Assembly (NCBI GenBank): GCA_030652115.1
Contig: JAUSBK010000007.1
Span: forward strand, 310,001-374,000
Source: Coriobacteriia bacterium
GTDB lineage: Bacteria; Actinomycetota; Coriobacteriia; Anaerosomatales; Anaerosomataceae
DNA: 64,000 nt
Direction: 5' to 3'
Positions within the stretch are counted from its first letter, which is position 1. Each line of letters begins with the position of its first letter. A program made the translations under genes and the position numbers. Below the pieces are notes generated by a model. The model was not told the DNA's origin, did not search any database, and worked only from the letters and a program-made list of their open reading frames with translations. Below are positions 9,779-20,400 of this stretch, in pieces.

Positions 9779-10190
9779 GGCCGACCTGGCCCTGCTCGCG
9801 TTCGCGCGAGAGATTCAGCCGAAAGCGTACGTGCCCTACTCGAGCTTCCGCGTCGGGGCCGCCGTGTTCGCCGGAGGAGAGATCTTCCAGGGCGTGAACG
9901 TAGAGAACGCCGCGTACGGTTCGACCATCTGCGCCGAACGTGCCGCCGCCATGGCAGCGGTCACCGCGGGCCACACCGACTTCGACGCGGTGGCCGTGAT
10001 CGGCGACTCTGAGGCGCCGTGCGTCCCGTGTGGCGCGTGCCGTCAGTTCCTGGCGGAGTTCAACCCATCCATGCGCGTGATCATGAGCGGTCGCACTGAT
10101 GCGATCGACGTGAAGCGGCTCGACGAGTTGCTCCCCGACGCGTTCGTCCGCGGGTACCTCGACCAGGACGACGACGGAGAGAACGACTAG
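9759..10190 (+). CDS. cdd: Cytidine deaminase
   Basis: 143 aa, homotetramer type. The zinc and catalytic motif CAERAAAMAAV (Cys plus the catalytic Glu) and the second half PCVPCGACRQFLAEF (two Cys) are intact. YVPYSSFRVGAA is the conserved N-terminal block. It converts cytidine or deoxycytidine to uridine or deoxyuridine for salvage. An AAGGAGG site lies 9 bases before ATG 9759. The acidic tail DQDDDGEND is not needed for catalysis. The downstream era gene starts on the base after its stop codon. Confidence 0.95.
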   Translation: MPKHITEADLALLAFAREIQPKAYVPYSSFRVGAAVFAGGEIFQGVNVENAAYGSTICAERAAAMAAVTAGHTDFDAVAVIGDSEAPCVPCGACRQFLAEFNPSMRVIMSGRTDAIDVKRLDELLPDAFVRGYLDQDDDGEND

Positions 10191-11105
10191 GTGAGTGCGC
10201 AGGAGACGCCGACGGTAGCCAGCGGGTTCGTCGCCCTTGTCGGCAGGCCGAACGCCGGCAAGAGCACGCTCGTGAACGCGCTCGTGGGCGTGAAGGTCGC
10301 CATCACCTCGGACACACCCCAGACGACCCGACATCGGCTCCGGGCGATCATCGACCGCGAGGATGCGCAGATCGTTCTCGTCGACACGCCGGGTCTGCAC
10401 AAGCCGCACGACGCGCTCGGCGAGGAGGTCAACCGCTCCAGCGTGCTCGCCGCGGCAGACGTGGACGTGCTCGCGCTGTGCATCGACGCGAGCGCATCGG
10501 TGGGGTCCGGCGACCGGTGGGTTGCCGAGCGGGTGGCCAAGGGCAAGCGCCCCGTCGTCCTCGTCCTCACCAAGGCGGATGCGGCCGACGAGGCGACGAT
10601 CGCCCGGCAGCTCGAGCGCGCCCGTGAACTGGTGACTCCGGTGGCCGAGGTCGTGCTCTCGGCGAAGACCGGCTTCAACCTGGACGGCTTCATCGAAGCG
10701 GTGCTGCCGTACCTTCCGCCCGGACCGCGCTTCTTCCCGCGCGACATGACGACCGACCAGTCACTCGAAGTGATGCTCGCCGAGCTCGTTCGCGAGAAGG
10801 TGTTGCGCAACACGCGCGACGAGGTGCCGCATGCGGTGGGCGTGCAGCTCGACGACCTCGTCTACGACGAGAAGCGTGACTTCCATACGGTCGCCGCCAC
10901 TATCTATGTGGAGCGGGACTCGCAGAAGGGCATCATCATCGGGAAGGGCGGCGAGATGATCCGCGCGATCGGTACCGAGGCGCGCGCGGACATGGAGCGG
11001 CTGCTGGGCACGGGGGTCCACCTCGACCTCCGCGTGAAGGTGAAGAAGGACTGGCGCCGCGACGGCGCGCAGATCAGGCGGTTCGGCTACGGGGATGGAC
11101 TCTGA
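10191..11105 (+). CDS. era: GTPase Era
   Basis: 304 aa. The GTPase domain has G1 GRPNAGKS, G2 around DTPQTTRHR, G3 DTPG, G4 TKAD and G5 SAK. A C-terminal KH domain with GIIIGKGGEMIRAIG binds the 3' end of 16S rRNA. Era checks 30S maturation and works with YbeY, encoded about 2.4 kb upstream in the same run. The start is GTG 10191, directly abutting cdd. Confidence 0.96.
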   Translation: MSAQETPTVASGFVALVGRPNAGKSTLVNALVGVKVAITSDTPQTTRHRLRAIIDREDAQIVLVDTPGLHKPHDALGEEVNRSSVLAAADVDVLALCIDASASVGSGDRWVAERVAKGKRPVVLVLTKADAADEATIARQLERARELVTPVAEVVLSAKTGFNLDGFIEAVLPYLPPGPRFFPRDMTTDQSLEVMLAELVREKVLRNTRDEVPHAVGVQLDDLVYDEKRDFHTVAATIYVERDSQKGIIIGKGGEMIRAIGTEARADMERLLGTGVHLDLRVKVKKDWRRDGAQIRRFGYGDGL

Positions 11106-11142
11106 GGCGACCGGCCGACGCCGAAGCGAGAGGGGCTCGACA

Positions 11143-11823
11143 ATGGACCGCGCTACGCTTGGGAAGACGATCGATCAGACGCTGCTCAAGCCCACGGTGG
11201 GCTATCAGAAGGCCTCCGAGTGGATGGAGTCGTCCGCGCGCCAGGGTTTCGCGGCACTGTGCGTGTCGCCGTTCTTCGTCGCGCTCACGTCCCAGCGGCT
11301 CGCAGGCACGGACACCAAGGTCTGCTCGGTCTGCAGCTTCCCGCTCGGCTATGCGAACACCGAGTCGAAGGCCGAGGAGGCCGCGCATCTCGTGCAGCTC
11401 GGCTGCGATGAGGTGGACATGGTCCTCAACTTCGCGGCGCTGCTCGAGGGCGACGATCGCTTCGTGCACGACGACATCGCCGCGGTGGTGCACACCGTGG
11501 CCGAGGCGTCGAACAACTCGGCGATCGTGAAGGTCATTCTTGAGACCGGGCACCTGGACCCCGCGACGATCGAGCGCGGCTGCATCCTTGCGGTCAAGGC
11601 GGGCGCGCACTTCGTGAAGACCTCCACCGGGTTCGGCCCGCGCGGTGCGTCTATCGAGGACGTGCGCATCATGCGTGCTGCAGTGGGACCGGACATCGGC
11701 GTGAAGGCGGCCGGCGGCATCCGCGACCTCGACACCGCGCTTGCGATGATCGACGCGGGTGCGTCACGCATCGGCACCTCCTCGGGCATCGAGATCCTCG
11801 AGGCGCTCGAGGCGCGCGGCTAG
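11143..11823 (+). CDS. deoC: Deoxyribose-phosphate aldolase
   Basis: 226 aa from ATG 11143, preceded by a GAGAGGGG site; the frame is open back to 11095 but that part is not family-like. The Schiff-base lysine lies in HFVKTSTGFG, and the second active-site lysine in VKVILETG and VKAAGGIRD is present. It splits 2-deoxyribose-5-phosphate into glyceraldehyde-3-phosphate and acetaldehyde, completing deoxynucleoside salvage together with cdd upstream. Confidence 0.94.
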   Translation: MDRATLGKTIDQTLLKPTVGYQKASEWMESSARQGFAALCVSPFFVALTSQRLAGTDTKVCSVCSFPLGYANTESKAEEAAHLVQLGCDEVDMVLNFAALLEGDDRFVHDDIAAVVHTVAEASNNSAIVKVILETGHLDPATIERGCILAVKAGAHFVKTSTGFGPRGASIEDVRIMRAAVGPDIGVKAAGGIRDLDTALAMIDAGASRIGTSSGIEILEALEARG

Positions 11824-11830
11824 CGCCCTC

Positions 11831-12592
11831 ATGCCCTCGCACAGCGTCCGGGCGCTCTCGCTGAAGAAGACCAAGCTCGGCGAGACCGACCTTATCGTGA
11901 CGTTCCTTGCCGCCGACGGCTGCCAGGTTCGGGCGGTCGCCAAGGGCGCGCGCAAGCCCGGATCGCGCTACGGCGGGCGCGTCGAGCCATTCACGGTGGT
12001 GGACCTGCTGCTGCACACCGGGCGCACGCTCGAGACGATCACCGAGGCCGAGATCGTGGCCCCGCACGCCGGCATCCGGAGCGACTACGATCGCGCACAG
12101 GCCGCCTCGGTGGTCGCCGACTTCCTCGACAAGGTGTCCCAGGAATGCCAGACGGAGGACCGTCTGTTCGGACTGGCGTGCGCCACGCTCGACGCGTTGG
12201 AGGTCGCCGAGGGCGACACGCTGCTCGCGCTCGTGGTCGCCTTCCTGCTCAAGGGCATGGCGATGCACGGCTACCGGCCGCAGTTCGAGGGGTGCGTCGA
12301 GTGCGGCGCCACCGCACGCGACACGCGCTTTTCGCTCGAGCTCGGGGGACTCTACTGCGAGGGCTGCGGGTCCCAGGGCCCAGACGTCGTGCATCTCTCG
12401 CCTCAGGCGCGAAGCGCGCTCGTACGGCTGATGGCCGCCACGATGGCCGAGGTGGCCGGGCTCGGCCTGTCACGCGCCGTGCTCGTCGACGCTTTCGGCG
12501 TGATGCGCGCGTTGGTCGTCTACCACGTACCGGCGCGGCTCAAAGCGCTTGCGCTCTACGCGGTCGAGGTGCAGCGCCCGGCGGGGTCCTAG
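11831..12592 (+). CDS. recO: DNA repair protein RecO
   Basis: 253 aa from ATG 11831, only 7 bases after deoC. An N-terminal OB fold ([21 protein letters not shown]) is followed by a helical domain with a zinc site, CVECG...CEGCG. RecO loads RecA on SSB-coated DNA with RecR. The order era-(cdd/deoC)-recO-glyQS is common in Gram-positive genomes. Confidence 0.92.
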   Translation: MPSHSVRALSLKKTKLGETDLIVTFLAADGCQVRAVAKGARKPGSRYGGRVEPFTVVDLLLHTGRTLETITEAEIVAPHAGIRSDYDRAQAASVVADFLDKVSQECQTEDRLFGLACATLDALEVAEGDTLLALVVAFLLKGMAMHGYRPQFEGCVECGATARDTRFSLELGGLYCEGCGSQGPDVVHLSPQARSALVRLMAATMAEVAGLGLSRAVLVDAFGVMRALVVYHVPARLKALALYAVEVQRPAGS

Positions 12593-12672
12593 ACCGCGCT
12601 CCCTGGTGTAAACTAATCGCCACGCTCGGCGCACCCGCCGGGCTCCGCCAGCACGGACGATTCGGGGAGTTC

Positions 12673-13593
12673 ATGGCACTCAACTTCCAGGACATGATCA
12701 TGGCGCTGCAGCGCTACTGGGCCGATCAGGGCTGCGTGGTCCTGCAGCCGCACGACATGGAGGTCGGCGCGGGCACGTTCCATCCCGCCACGACGCTCCG
12801 TTCGCTCGGCCCGGAACCGTGGCGCACGGCGTACGTGCAGCCGTCCCGTCGTCCTACCGACGGACGCTACGGCGAGAATCCGAACCGCCTGCAGCACTAC
12901 TACCAGTACCAGGTCATCCTGAAGCCGAGCCCGGACAACGTGCTCGATCTCTACTTCGACTCGCTCCGCGCCATCGGCATCGAGCCCGCCGAGCACGATA
13001 TGCGCCTCGTGGAAGACGACTGGGAGTCGCCCACCCTCGGCGCGTGGGGCCTTGGCTGGGAAGTGTGGCTCAACGGCATGGAGGTCACGCAGTTCACCTA
13101 CTTCCAGCAGGTGGGCGGCATCGAGTGCGATCCCGTGCCCGCCGAGATCACCTACGGTCTCGAGCGTCTCGCGATGTACATCCAGGGTGTGAACTCGGTC
13201 TTCGACCTCGAGTGGTGCCCGGGCTTCTCGTACGGCGACGTGTTCCTGCGCAACGAGCGCGAGCAGTCGAAGTACAACTTCGAGCTCGCCGATACCGCGA
13301 TGCTCCGGCAGCTCTTCGACCTGCATGAGGCCGAAAGCACCCGCGCGCTTGCTGCGGGCGCGGTGCTGCCCGCCTACGAGCAGGCGCTCAAGTGCTCGCA
13401 CTACTTCAACCTGCTCGATGCGCGAGGCGCCATCGCGGTGACCGAGCGCGTGAGCTTCATCGGTCGCATCCGCACGCTCGCAAAGGGATGCGCCGAGGCG
13501 TACGTCGCGAGCGATCCCGGTCCGACGGAACTCGCCGAAGACGCTGAAGCCGCATCCGCCGCCTCGAGCACCGAAGGCGGTGATGCCCGATGA
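12673..13593 (+). CDS. glyQ: Glycyl-tRNA synthetase alpha subunit
   Basis: 306 aa from ATG 12673 at the conserved [21 protein letters not shown], with GGGGAG upstream. The class II catalytic core is evident from the [19 protein letters not shown] and [20 protein letters not shown] blocks. With GlyS it forms the alpha2-beta2 enzyme that charges tRNA-Gly. The last codons overlap the start of glyS. The C-terminus has an Ala/Glu-rich tail. A TAAACTAAT stretch in the 80-base gap after recO could be a promoter. I see no T-box. Confidence 0.95.
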   Translation: MALNFQDMIMALQRYWADQGCVVLQPHDMEVGAGTFHPATTLRSLGPEPWRTAYVQPSRRPTDGRYGENPNRLQHYYQYQVILKPSPDNVLDLYFDSLRAIGIEPAEHDMRLVEDDWESPTLGAWGLGWEVWLNGMEVTQFTYFQQVGGIECDPVPAEITYGLERLAMYIQGVNSVFDLEWCPGFSYGDVFLRNEREQSKYNFELADTAMLRQLFDLHEAESTRALAAGAVLPAYEQALKCSHYFNLLDARGAIAVTERVSFIGRIRTLAKGCAEAYVASDPGPTELAEDAEAASAASSTEGGDAR

Positions 13594-15662
13594 GCCGCGA
13601 CCTGCTGCTCGAGATCGGCGTGGAGGAAGTACCCTCGGCACCTCTGTACGACGCCGTCACGCAACTCAAGACCCGCGCCGCCGTCGCGTTTGACGCAGCG
13701 CGCCTGAGCTACAGCGAGATCACCTCGTTCGGCGCTCCGCGTCGCCTGGCCCTCGTCGTCACGGGGCTCTCGGAGCGCCAGGACGATGTCTCCATGCGCG
13801 TGAAGGGCCCGGCCGTGGCGGCCGCCTTCGACGCGGACGGCAATCCCACGAAGGCCGCGGAGGGCTTTGCCCGGAGCCGGGGCATCGCCGTGAGCGACCT
13901 GGTGCGCGAGACCACCGACGCTGGCGAGTACGTCTTCGCGCAGGTGGAGGAGACCGGTCGGCCCGCCGAGGAGATCCTCCCGGACCTGCTCGCACAGCTC
14001 ATCGCCGACCTGGACTGGGCGAAGTCGATGCGCTGGGGCTCGGGCTCGACGCGCTTCATCCGCCCTGTGCGCTGGCTCGTGGCGCTCTTCGGCTCGATCG
14101 TCGTCCCGGTGCGCTTTGCCGGCGTCGAGGCCGGCCGCACCACGGTGGGCCACCGCTTCCTCGGCAGCAAGGTGGATGTTCCGTACGCCGGCGCGTACCA
14201 GGAGGCGCTCTGCCAGGTGCATGTGGTCGCCGACGGCGAGGAGCGGGCGGAGCTCATCCGTGCTGCCCTGGACAGCGCAGCAGCCGCGCTCGACGCGCGC
14301 GCCGTGGTGCCCGAGAAGACGTTCGCCGAGGTCGTGAACCTCGTGGAGTTCCCCACGGTGGGCGTTGGCCGGTTCGACGACGCGTTCCTCGCCGTGCCGC
14401 GCGAGATCGTGGAAGAGGCGATGGAGAGCCACCAGCGGTACTTCCCGATGGAGGATGCCGACGGCAGCCTGCTCCCGCGGTTCCTCGTGGTCCACAACGG
14501 TGATCCTGCACGCACCGATGCGATCATCGCAGGCCACGAGCGCGTGATCCGCGCGCGTCTGGCCGATGCGGCGTTCTTCGTGAACGAGGACCTCTCGCGT
14601 CCGCTCGAGAGTTACGTCCACCAGCTCGATCGCATCGTCTTCCACGAGAAGCTCGGGTCACTCGGCGCCAAGGTGGCGCGGATCGAGGCGCTCGCTGCTG
14701 CGCTTGCCGCTGCGGTCGACGCGCCGGCCGACGAGGCCGCCTACGCGGCCCGCGCGGCGCACCTCGCCAAAGCCGACCTCGTAACGCATGCGGTCATCGA
14801 GTTCACCTCCCTCCAGGGTGTCATGGGCTTCCGCTACGCCAACGCGGCAGGCGAGGCGCCCGTGGTAGCCGAGGCGATCGTCGACCACTACCGGCCCAAG
14901 TTCGCCGGCGACGAACTGCCGAGAAGCCTTGCGGGCAAGCTCGTGTCGATCTCAGACAAGCTCGACACGATCGTGGGCATCTTCGCGATCGGCCAGGGCC
15001 CCACCGGCTCGGCCGACCCCTACGCGCTCAGGCGCTCGGCCATCGGCATCCTCACGATGATCATCGATGGAGGCGTGCGCCTCCAGCTCGACGAGGCCAT
15101 CGCCTCGGCGCTTGCGGGATATGCCGAGGCCGTGCCCGGTCTGGACCCGAACGCCGTGGGTGCCACCGTGAAGGCGTTCTTCGACGGCAGGCTCGAGGTC
15201 ATGCTGCGCGACCGCGGTTTCGAGTACGACGTGGTCGAGGCCGTCATGGCCGTGGCCTCGGCCGATCCGGCGGACACCGTCCATCGCGTTCGCGCGTTCA
15301 CCGCGTTCCGCCAGTCGGACGCCGGCCGTGACCTGTCGGTCGCCTTCAAGCGGGTGGCGAACCTCGCCGACCCGGAGGCAGGGGACAGTCCCGATCACGG
15401 CATGATGGGTGATGAGGAGCGCGCGCTGGCCGATGCGGTCGAGATCGCGTACGAGCGCGTGGGCGCGCTCATGACCGTGGACCGCGACTACGAAGCTGCA
15501 CTCTCGGCACTTGCCGACCTGCGCGCTCCGGTGGACGCCTTCTTCGACAGCGTGCTCGTGATGGATCCCGACCCGGCGCAGCGCGCGAACCGCCTTGCGC
15601 TCCTCAACCGGCTTCAGGGTCTGTTCGCGGACTTCGCCGACTTCGGAAAGCTTGCGGGGTAG
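13590..15662 (+). CDS. glyS: Glycyl-tRNA synthetase beta subunit
   Basis: 690 aa, normal length. The N-terminal [12 protein letters not shown] block, the internal ESHQRYFP segment, an HD-like domain and a C-terminal anticodon-binding/DALR-like region follow family order. It pairs with the alpha subunit, whose stop codon overlaps this ATG, so the stoichiometry is likely set by translational coupling. The bacterial heterotetramer differs from the single-chain GlyRS of many actinobacteria. Confidence 0.94.
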   Translation: MSRDLLLEIGVEEVPSAPLYDAVTQLKTRAAVAFDAARLSYSEITSFGAPRRLALVVTGLSERQDDVSMRVKGPAVAAAFDADGNPTKAAEGFARSRGIAVSDLVRETTDAGEYVFAQVEETGRPAEEILPDLLAQLIADLDWAKSMRWGSGSTRFIRPVRWLVALFGSIVVPVRFAGVEAGRTTVGHRFLGSKVDVPYAGAYQEALCQVHVVADGEERAELIRAALDSAAAALDARAVVPEKTFAEVVNLVEFPTVGVGRFDDAFLAVPREIVEEAMESHQRYFPMEDADGSLLPRFLVVHNGDPARTDAIIAGHERVIRARLADAAFFVNEDLSRPLESYVHQLDRIVFHEKLGSLGAKVARIEALAAALAAAVDAPADEAAYAARAAHLAKADLVTHAVIEFTSLQGVMGFRYANAAGEAPVVAEAIVDHYRPKFAGDELPRSLAGKLVSISDKLDTIVGIFAIGQGPTGSADPYALRRSAIGILTMIIDGGVRLQLDEAIASALAGYAEAVPGLDPNAVGATVKAFFDGRLEVMLRDRGFEYDVVEAVMAVASADPADTVHRVRAFTAFRQSDAGRDLSVAFKRVANLADPEAGDSPDHGMMGDEERALADAVEIAYERVGALMTVDRDYEAALSALADLRAPVDAFFDSVLVMDPDPAQRANRLALLNRLQGLFADFADFGKLAG

Positions 15663-15665
15663 CGC

Positions 15666-16487
15666 GTGCGCGGCGACCCCATCTCGATCCACGTCATCTC
15701 GGACTCGCTCGGCGAGACGGGGGAGACGGTGGCGCTTGCCGCCGTGTCCCAGTTCAAACCCAACGCGTTTCGGATCGAGCGCCTGCCAAAGGTGCGCACG
15801 CCTGCCGACTTGCGAACGATCGTGAAGGAACACTGCGGGCGTGACTGCATCTTCTTCTACACGCTCGTGGACAAGCCGCTCAGAGACGAGATGGAGCGGC
15901 TCACCGCCGGCGGCGCCATCGGTGTGGACCTGCTCGGTCCGGCCGTGGCACGTCTGGCCGAGGTGACCGGCCACCAGCCCACGGGCGAGGCGGGACGCAT
16001 CCGCCGCACCGACGAGGGCTACTTCGACCGCATCGAGGCGATGGAGTACGCCGTCAAGCACGACGACGGTCGGAACGCCGAGGGCCTCATCGACGCCGAC
16101 ATCGTGGTGATAGGCGTTTCGCGAACCTCCAAGACGCCGATCTCCATGTACCTGGCGTTCAAGGGCTGGCGGGTGGCCAACGTTCCCCTCGCGCCTGGCA
16201 CCGCGCCCCCGCCCGAGATCTTCCAGCTCGATCCCCGGAAAGTCTTCGGACTGGTCACGAGCGTGGACGTTCTGCTCACCATCCGCCAGGAGCGGATGAA
16301 GGAACTCGGCGGCTACGTGCCGGGATACGCAGAGCGCGAGGCCATCGAGGCCGAGTTGGCCGAAGCGCGAAAGGTGATGCGCAAGATCGGGTGCCTCGTG
16401 GTTCACACGGACAACCGGGCCGTGGAGGAGTCGGCGCAGGAGATCCTGCGCCACGTGGGCGTGTCCTCGCTCGAGACGTCCGACTAG
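15666..16487 (+). CDS. ppsR: Pyruvate, phosphate dikinase regulatory protein (kinase/Pi-phosphorylase, DUF299)
   Basis: 273 aa from GTG 15666. The N-terminal SIHVISDSLGETGETVA and the P-loop IGVSRTSKTPISMYLAFKGW identify the DUF299 family. It inactivates PPDK by ADP-dependent threonine phosphorylation and reactivates it by Pi-dependent dephosphorylation. The target, ppdK, is the next gene, 85 bases downstream, which supports PPDK rather than PEP synthase as its substrate. Confidence 0.92.
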   Translation: MRGDPISIHVISDSLGETGETVALAAVSQFKPNAFRIERLPKVRTPADLRTIVKEHCGRDCIFFYTLVDKPLRDEMERLTAGGAIGVDLLGPAVARLAEVTGHQPTGEAGRIRRTDEGYFDRIEAMEYAVKHDDGRNAEGLIDADIVVIGVSRTSKTPISMYLAFKGWRVANVPLAPGTAPPPEIFQLDPRKVFGLVTSVDVLLTIRQERMKELGGYVPGYAEREAIEAELAEARKVMRKIGCLVVHTDNRAVEESAQEILRHVGVSSLETSD

Positions 16488-16521
16488 CTGTCACGAGGGG
16501 GCGGCGGCTGCCGTCGGTACG

Positions 16522-16527
16522 GTATGA
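16522..16527 (+). promoter_or_regulatory. Candidate -10 element upstream of ppdK
   Basis: TATGAT in the 85-base gap before the ppdK start. No convincing -35 is seen. A GAGGGAGGA ribosome-binding site precedes the TTG start. Confidence 0.35.
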
Positions 16528-16572
16528 TTCGAAGTCTAGGGGTACGGGCGGGTTTACGAGGGAGGACCTAAG

Positions 16573-19290
16573 TTGTCGGATACCAAGCGCGTATACGCAT
16601 TCGGCGGCGAACAGACCGAGGGCGACAAGAGCATGAAGTTCATCCTCGGTGGCAAGGGCGCCAACCTGGCCGAGATGGCCACCATGGGACTTCCGGTCCC
16701 GCCAGGCTTCACCATCACCTGTCAGGCGTGCATGGAGTACTACCACGCCACGCCGCCTGCGATGCCCGAGGGCCTTGCCGAGGAGATCGCGGCCAACGTT
16801 GCCGCCCTCGAGGCCAAGATGGGCAAGCGCCTCGGCGACGAAGCCGACCCGCTGCTCGTCTCCGTGCGCTCCGGGTCGGCGTTTTCCATGCCGGGCATGA
16901 TGGACACGGTCCTCAACCTCGGGCTCAACGAGCGCACCGTAGCCGGGCTGATCGCCAAGGCCGGAAACGAGCGCTTCGCATGGGACAGCTACCGCCGGTT
17001 CATCCAGATGTTCAGCAAAGTGGTTCTCGACGCCGAGGGTGACCTGTTCGAGAACGCGATCAACACGATGAAGATGGCGCGCGGCGCGGCGTCGGACACC
17101 GAACTTTCCGCCGCGGATCTCAAGGAGCTCGTGAACGTCTTCAAGGGCATCGTGGCCGAGCATGTGCCGGCCGCGGACTACCCGCAGCTCGCGGTTAACG
17201 GCAAGGTCGTCTTCCCGCAAGACGTCTCCCAGCAGCTTCACCTCGCTATCGAGGCGGTCTTCAGGAGCTGGATGAACCCCCGCGCGGTCTACTACCGCAA
17301 GATGGAGCGGATCGCCGACGACCTGGGCACCGCGGTGAACGTGCAGGCGATGGTCTTCGGCAACATGGGGGAGACTTCGGCCACCGGCGTGGGCTTCACC
17401 CGCAACGCCGCCGACGGCACCAAGGAGTTCTACGGCGACTTCCTCACTAACGCGCAGGGCGAGGACGTGGTGGCCGGCATCCGCAAGACGCGGCCGATCG
17501 CCGAGCTCGTGGACGTACTGCCCGAGGCCGGCGCCGAGCTCTACAAGGTGTTCGACATCCTCGAGAGCGCCTACCGCGACATGTGCGACATTGAGTTCAC
17601 CATCCAGGAGGGCAAGCTCTGGATGCTGCAGACCCGCATCGGCAAGCGCACCGCACGAGCCGCGCTCAAGATTGCGGTGGACATGGTCGCCGAGGGCGTC
17701 ATCAGCAAAGACGAGGCGCTCATGCGCATCGATCCCAACCAGCTCGACCAGCTCCTGCACCCGCAGTTCGACACCACCGCAACCTACAACGTGCTCGCCA
17801 AGGGCCTGAACGCAAGCCCGGGCGCGGCTGTCGGCGAGGTCGTCTTCTCGGCCGACGATGCCGAAGCTGCAGCAGCCGAGGGCCGCAAGGTCATCCTCGT
17901 GCGCTGGGAGACCACTCCCGACGACCTCCACGGCATGGTGGCCGCACAGGGCATCCTCACGAGTCACGGCGGCAAGACGTCGCACGCGGCCGTGGTGGCG
18001 CGCGGCATGGGCAAGCCGTGCGTCTGCGGTGCAGAAGCGCTCAAGATCGACGCCAAGTCCAAGCTGGCCGAGGTGAGCGGCACCAAAGTCGTGCTCCACG
18101 AGGGCGATCTCATCTCCATCGACGGGACCACCGGTATCGTGGTGCTCGGCCAGGTGGAGCTCGTGCAGCCCGAGGTCTCGGGCGACTTCGACACCATCCT
18201 CGAGTGGGCCGACGAGGTCCGCACGATGGGCGTGCGCGCGAATGCCGACACCCCCGAAGATGCCGCGCTCGGTCGCTCGTTCGGCGCCGCGGGCATCGGT
18301 CTGTGCCGCACCGAGCACATGTTCCTCGGCGAGCGAAAAGACATCATCCAGGACTTCATCCTGGCCGCAGACGAGAGTGTGCAGAAAGACGCGCTCGCGA
18401 AGCTGCTCGCGGTGCAGACCGAGGACTACCTCGGCATCCTCGCCGCGATGGACGGGCTGCCCGTGACGGTACGCCTGCTCGATCCCCCGCTCCACGAGTT
18501 CCTCGACTCGCCGCGCGAGCTTGAGGTCGAGATCACCCGCGAGGAGTGCGCCGGCGTTTCGGCCGAGACGCTCTCGGCCAAACGGAAGCTGCTCGCGCAG
18601 ATCGACGCCATGGCCGAGATGAACCCGATGCTCGGCCTGCGCGGCTGCCGCCTCGGCATCATGCATCCGGAGCTCTACGCGCTGCAGGTCGAGGCCATCA
18701 CCAAGGCCGCCTGCCAGCTGAAGCAGCAGGGCAAGGACCCGCGGCCGGAGATCATGATCCCGCTCGTGAGCGTACGCACCGAGCTCGCCATCTTGCGCGA
18801 CGAGACCGAGAAGGTCATCGCACGCGTGCAGGCGGAATGCGGCATCGAGATCGCGATCCCCATCGGCACGATGATCGAGCTGCCGCGCGCTGCAGTCTGC
18901 GCCGATGAGATCGCCGAAGTGGCCGACTTCTTCTCCTTCGGCACGAACGACCTCACGCAGACCGCGTTCGGCTTCTCGCGTGACGACATCGAGAGCAAGT
19001 TCCTGCCGCGGTATCTCGAGCGCAAGGTGCTCGCGCGCAACCCCTTCGAGACGATCGACGCCGGCGTGGCGAAGCTCGTGGAGATGGGCTGCGAGCGCGG
19101 CCGGACAACGAACCCCAAGCTCAAGCTCGGCGTCTGTGGCGAGCATGGCGGCGATCCGGACTCGGTGAAGACGTTTTACACCATCGGCCTGGACTACGTG
19201 AGCTGCTCGCCGTACCGCGTGCCGCTCGCGCGCCTGGCCGCAGCGCAGGCCACGCTGGCCGCGCAGACGACGGCTTCGGACAACCGGTAG
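16573..19290 (+). CDS. ppdK: Pyruvate, phosphate dikinase
   Basis: 905 aa. An N-terminal ATP-grasp domain (KGANLAEMATMGLPVPPGF, SVRSGSAFSMPGMMDTVLN) precedes the central phospho-His swivel domain with GGKTSHAAVVARGMGKPCV, where the catalytic His sits beside the regulatory Thr. The C-terminal PEP/pyruvate barrel contains GLCRTEHMF and FSFGTNDLTQ. It interconverts pyruvate + ATP + Pi and PEP + AMP + PPi. Since PPi is also the substrate of the pyrophosphatase encoded at 21.6 kb, the two could share a PPi-based energy economy. TTG 16573 is the start, behind a strong GGGAGGA site. Confidence 0.96.
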   Translation: MSDTKRVYAFGGEQTEGDKSMKFILGGKGANLAEMATMGLPVPPGFTITCQACMEYYHATPPAMPEGLAEEIAANVAALEAKMGKRLGDEADPLLVSVRSGSAFSMPGMMDTVLNLGLNERTVAGLIAKAGNERFAWDSYRRFIQMFSKVVLDAEGDLFENAINTMKMARGAASDTELSAADLKELVNVFKGIVAEHVPAADYPQLAVNGKVVFPQDVSQQLHLAIEAVFRSWMNPRAVYYRKMERIADDLGTAVNVQAMVFGNMGETSATGVGFTRNAADGTKEFYGDFLTNAQGEDVVAGIRKTRPIAELVDVLPEAGAELYKVFDILESAYRDMCDIEFTIQEGKLWMLQTRIGKRTARAALKIAVDMVAEGVISKDEALMRIDPNQLDQLLHPQFDTTATYNVLAKGLNASPGAAVGEVVFSADDAEAAAAEGRKVILVRWETTPDDLHGMVAAQGILTSHGGKTSHAAVVARGMGKPCVCGAEALKIDAKSKLAEVSGTKVVLHEGDLISIDGTTGIVVLGQVELVQPEVSGDFDTILEWADEVRTMGVRANADTPEDAALGRSFGAAGIGLCRTEHMFLGERKDIIQDFILAADESVQKDALAKLLAVQTEDYLGILAAMDGLPVTVRLLDPPLHEFLDSPRELEVEITREECAGVSAETLSAKRKLLAQIDAMAEMNPMLGLRGCRLGIMHPELYALQVEAITKAACQLKQQGKDPRPEIMIPLVSVRTELAILRDETEKVIARVQAECGIEIAIPIGTMIELPRAAVCADEIAEVADFFSFGTNDLTQTAFGFSRDDIESKFLPRYLERKVLARNPFETIDAGVAKLVEMGCERGRTTNPKLKLGVCGEHGGDPDSVKTFYTIGLDYVSCSPYRVPLARLAAAQATLAAQTTASDNR

Positions 19291-19303
19291 ACCACCGGGA
19301 AGA

Positions 19304-19329
19304 GGCGCCGGGCCCAAGAGCCCGGCGCC
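19304..19329 (+). terminator. Perfect GC-rich hairpin after ppdK
   Basis: GGCGCCGGGC (19304-19313) pairs perfectly with GCCCGGCGCC (19320-19329) around a 6-base loop. There is no T-run, so it is either a weak/Rho-assisted terminator of ppdK or a leader structure for the dgt gene that follows. Confidence 0.5.
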
Positions 19330-19371
19330 GTCCCGCGTGTGGGGACGGGGTGCCAAGTGGGCAGCGGGATC

Positions 19372-20397
19372 GTGACGCGTGAGGAGTACGAGGCCGCCGA
19401 AGCGGGGCGGCTCTCGCCGCGCGCCGCGCTCTCTTCGGCCACGCAGGGGCGCGAGCGCCCGGGGATGCCCGACCCCTACCGCACCGAGTACCAGCGCGAC
19501 CGCGACCGCATCCTGCACTCCAAGGCGTTCCGGCGCCTCTCGCACAAGACGCAGGTCTTTCTCGCGCCGGAAGGCGACCACTACCGCACCCGGCTCACGC
19601 ACACACTCGAGGTCTCGCAGATCGCGCGGAGCGTAGCGCGTGCGCTGAATCTCAACGAGGATCTCACCGAGGCGATCGCGCTGGGCCACGACCTCGGCCA
19701 CACGCCGTTCGGGCACATCGGCGAGTCGGCGCTCAACGACGCGCTCAAGATCGCGCACCGCCGCGATCCCAACGTGCCGGCCGCCTACCACCACAACCTC
19801 CAGAGCCTGCGGATCGTGGAATCCCTCGAGTACGAGGGCAAAGGGCTCAACCTCACCCTGGAGGTGAGGGACGGGATCCGCTGTCACACCGGTCGCAAGC
19901 GGGCGAGCACGCTCGAGGGTCAGATCGTGGCCATCGCCGACCGGGTGGCGTACGTGAACCACGACATCGACGACGCACTCCGCGCGGGCGTGCTCACCGA
20001 GGCTGACCTCCCAAAGGTCGCGTGCGATGTGCTCGGAAGCACCATCAACGAGCGCATCACCACGATGGTCACGAGCCTCGTCGAGACGACCGCGGTCTCG
20101 CCGAGCGTGACGATGGCCGATGACGTCTACAAGGCCATGATGGACCTGCGATCGTTCCTGTTCGACAACGTGTACCTCTCGCCGAACGCGAAGGCCGAGG
20201 AGCCGAAGGCCTACAACGTCGTGCGGACGCTCTTCGATCACTACATGGCGAACCCCGCCGATCTTCCGCCGGACGAGCGTCCCGCATCGGATGACCAACT
20301 CGCCCAGGCCGTCACCGACTACGTTTCGGGCATGACCGACCGGTTCGCGATCCGGACCTACGAGCAGCTGATGATCCCGAGCCGCTGGCGGGTGTGA
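19372..20397 (+). CDS. dgt: Deoxyguanosinetriphosphate triphosphohydrolase-like protein (dGTPase, HD superfamily)
   Basis: 341 aa from GTG 19372. The start is uncertain: 19339 and 19357 are in frame, but family members begin near the TREEYEA block. The signature RILHSKAFRRLSHKTQVF, the HD-site segments TRLTHTLEVSQIA and LGHDLGHTPFGHIGE, and IADRVAYVNHDIDD are all present. It hydrolyses dNTPs to nucleoside plus triphosphate. In many genomes this gene sits next to dnaG/rpoD; here those lie about 13 kb downstream. Confidence 0.9.
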   Translation: MTREEYEAAEAGRLSPRAALSSATQGRERPGMPDPYRTEYQRDRDRILHSKAFRRLSHKTQVFLAPEGDHYRTRLTHTLEVSQIARSVARALNLNEDLTEAIALGHDLGHTPFGHIGESALNDALKIAHRRDPNVPAAYHHNLQSLRIVESLEYEGKGLNLTLEVRDGIRCHTGRKRASTLEGQIVAIADRVAYVNHDIDDALRAGVLTEADLPKVACDVLGSTINERITTMVTSLVETTAVSPSVTMADDVYKAMMDLRSFLFDNVYLSPNAKAEEPKAYNVVRTLFDHYMANPADLPPDERPASDDQLAQAVTDYVSGMTDRFAIRTYEQLMIPSRWRV

Positions 20398-20400
20398 CCG

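Noticed and set aside
12593-12672. A T-box upstream of glyQ
   Set aside because: The gap is only 80 bases and has neither the T-box sequence nor room for the specifier structure.
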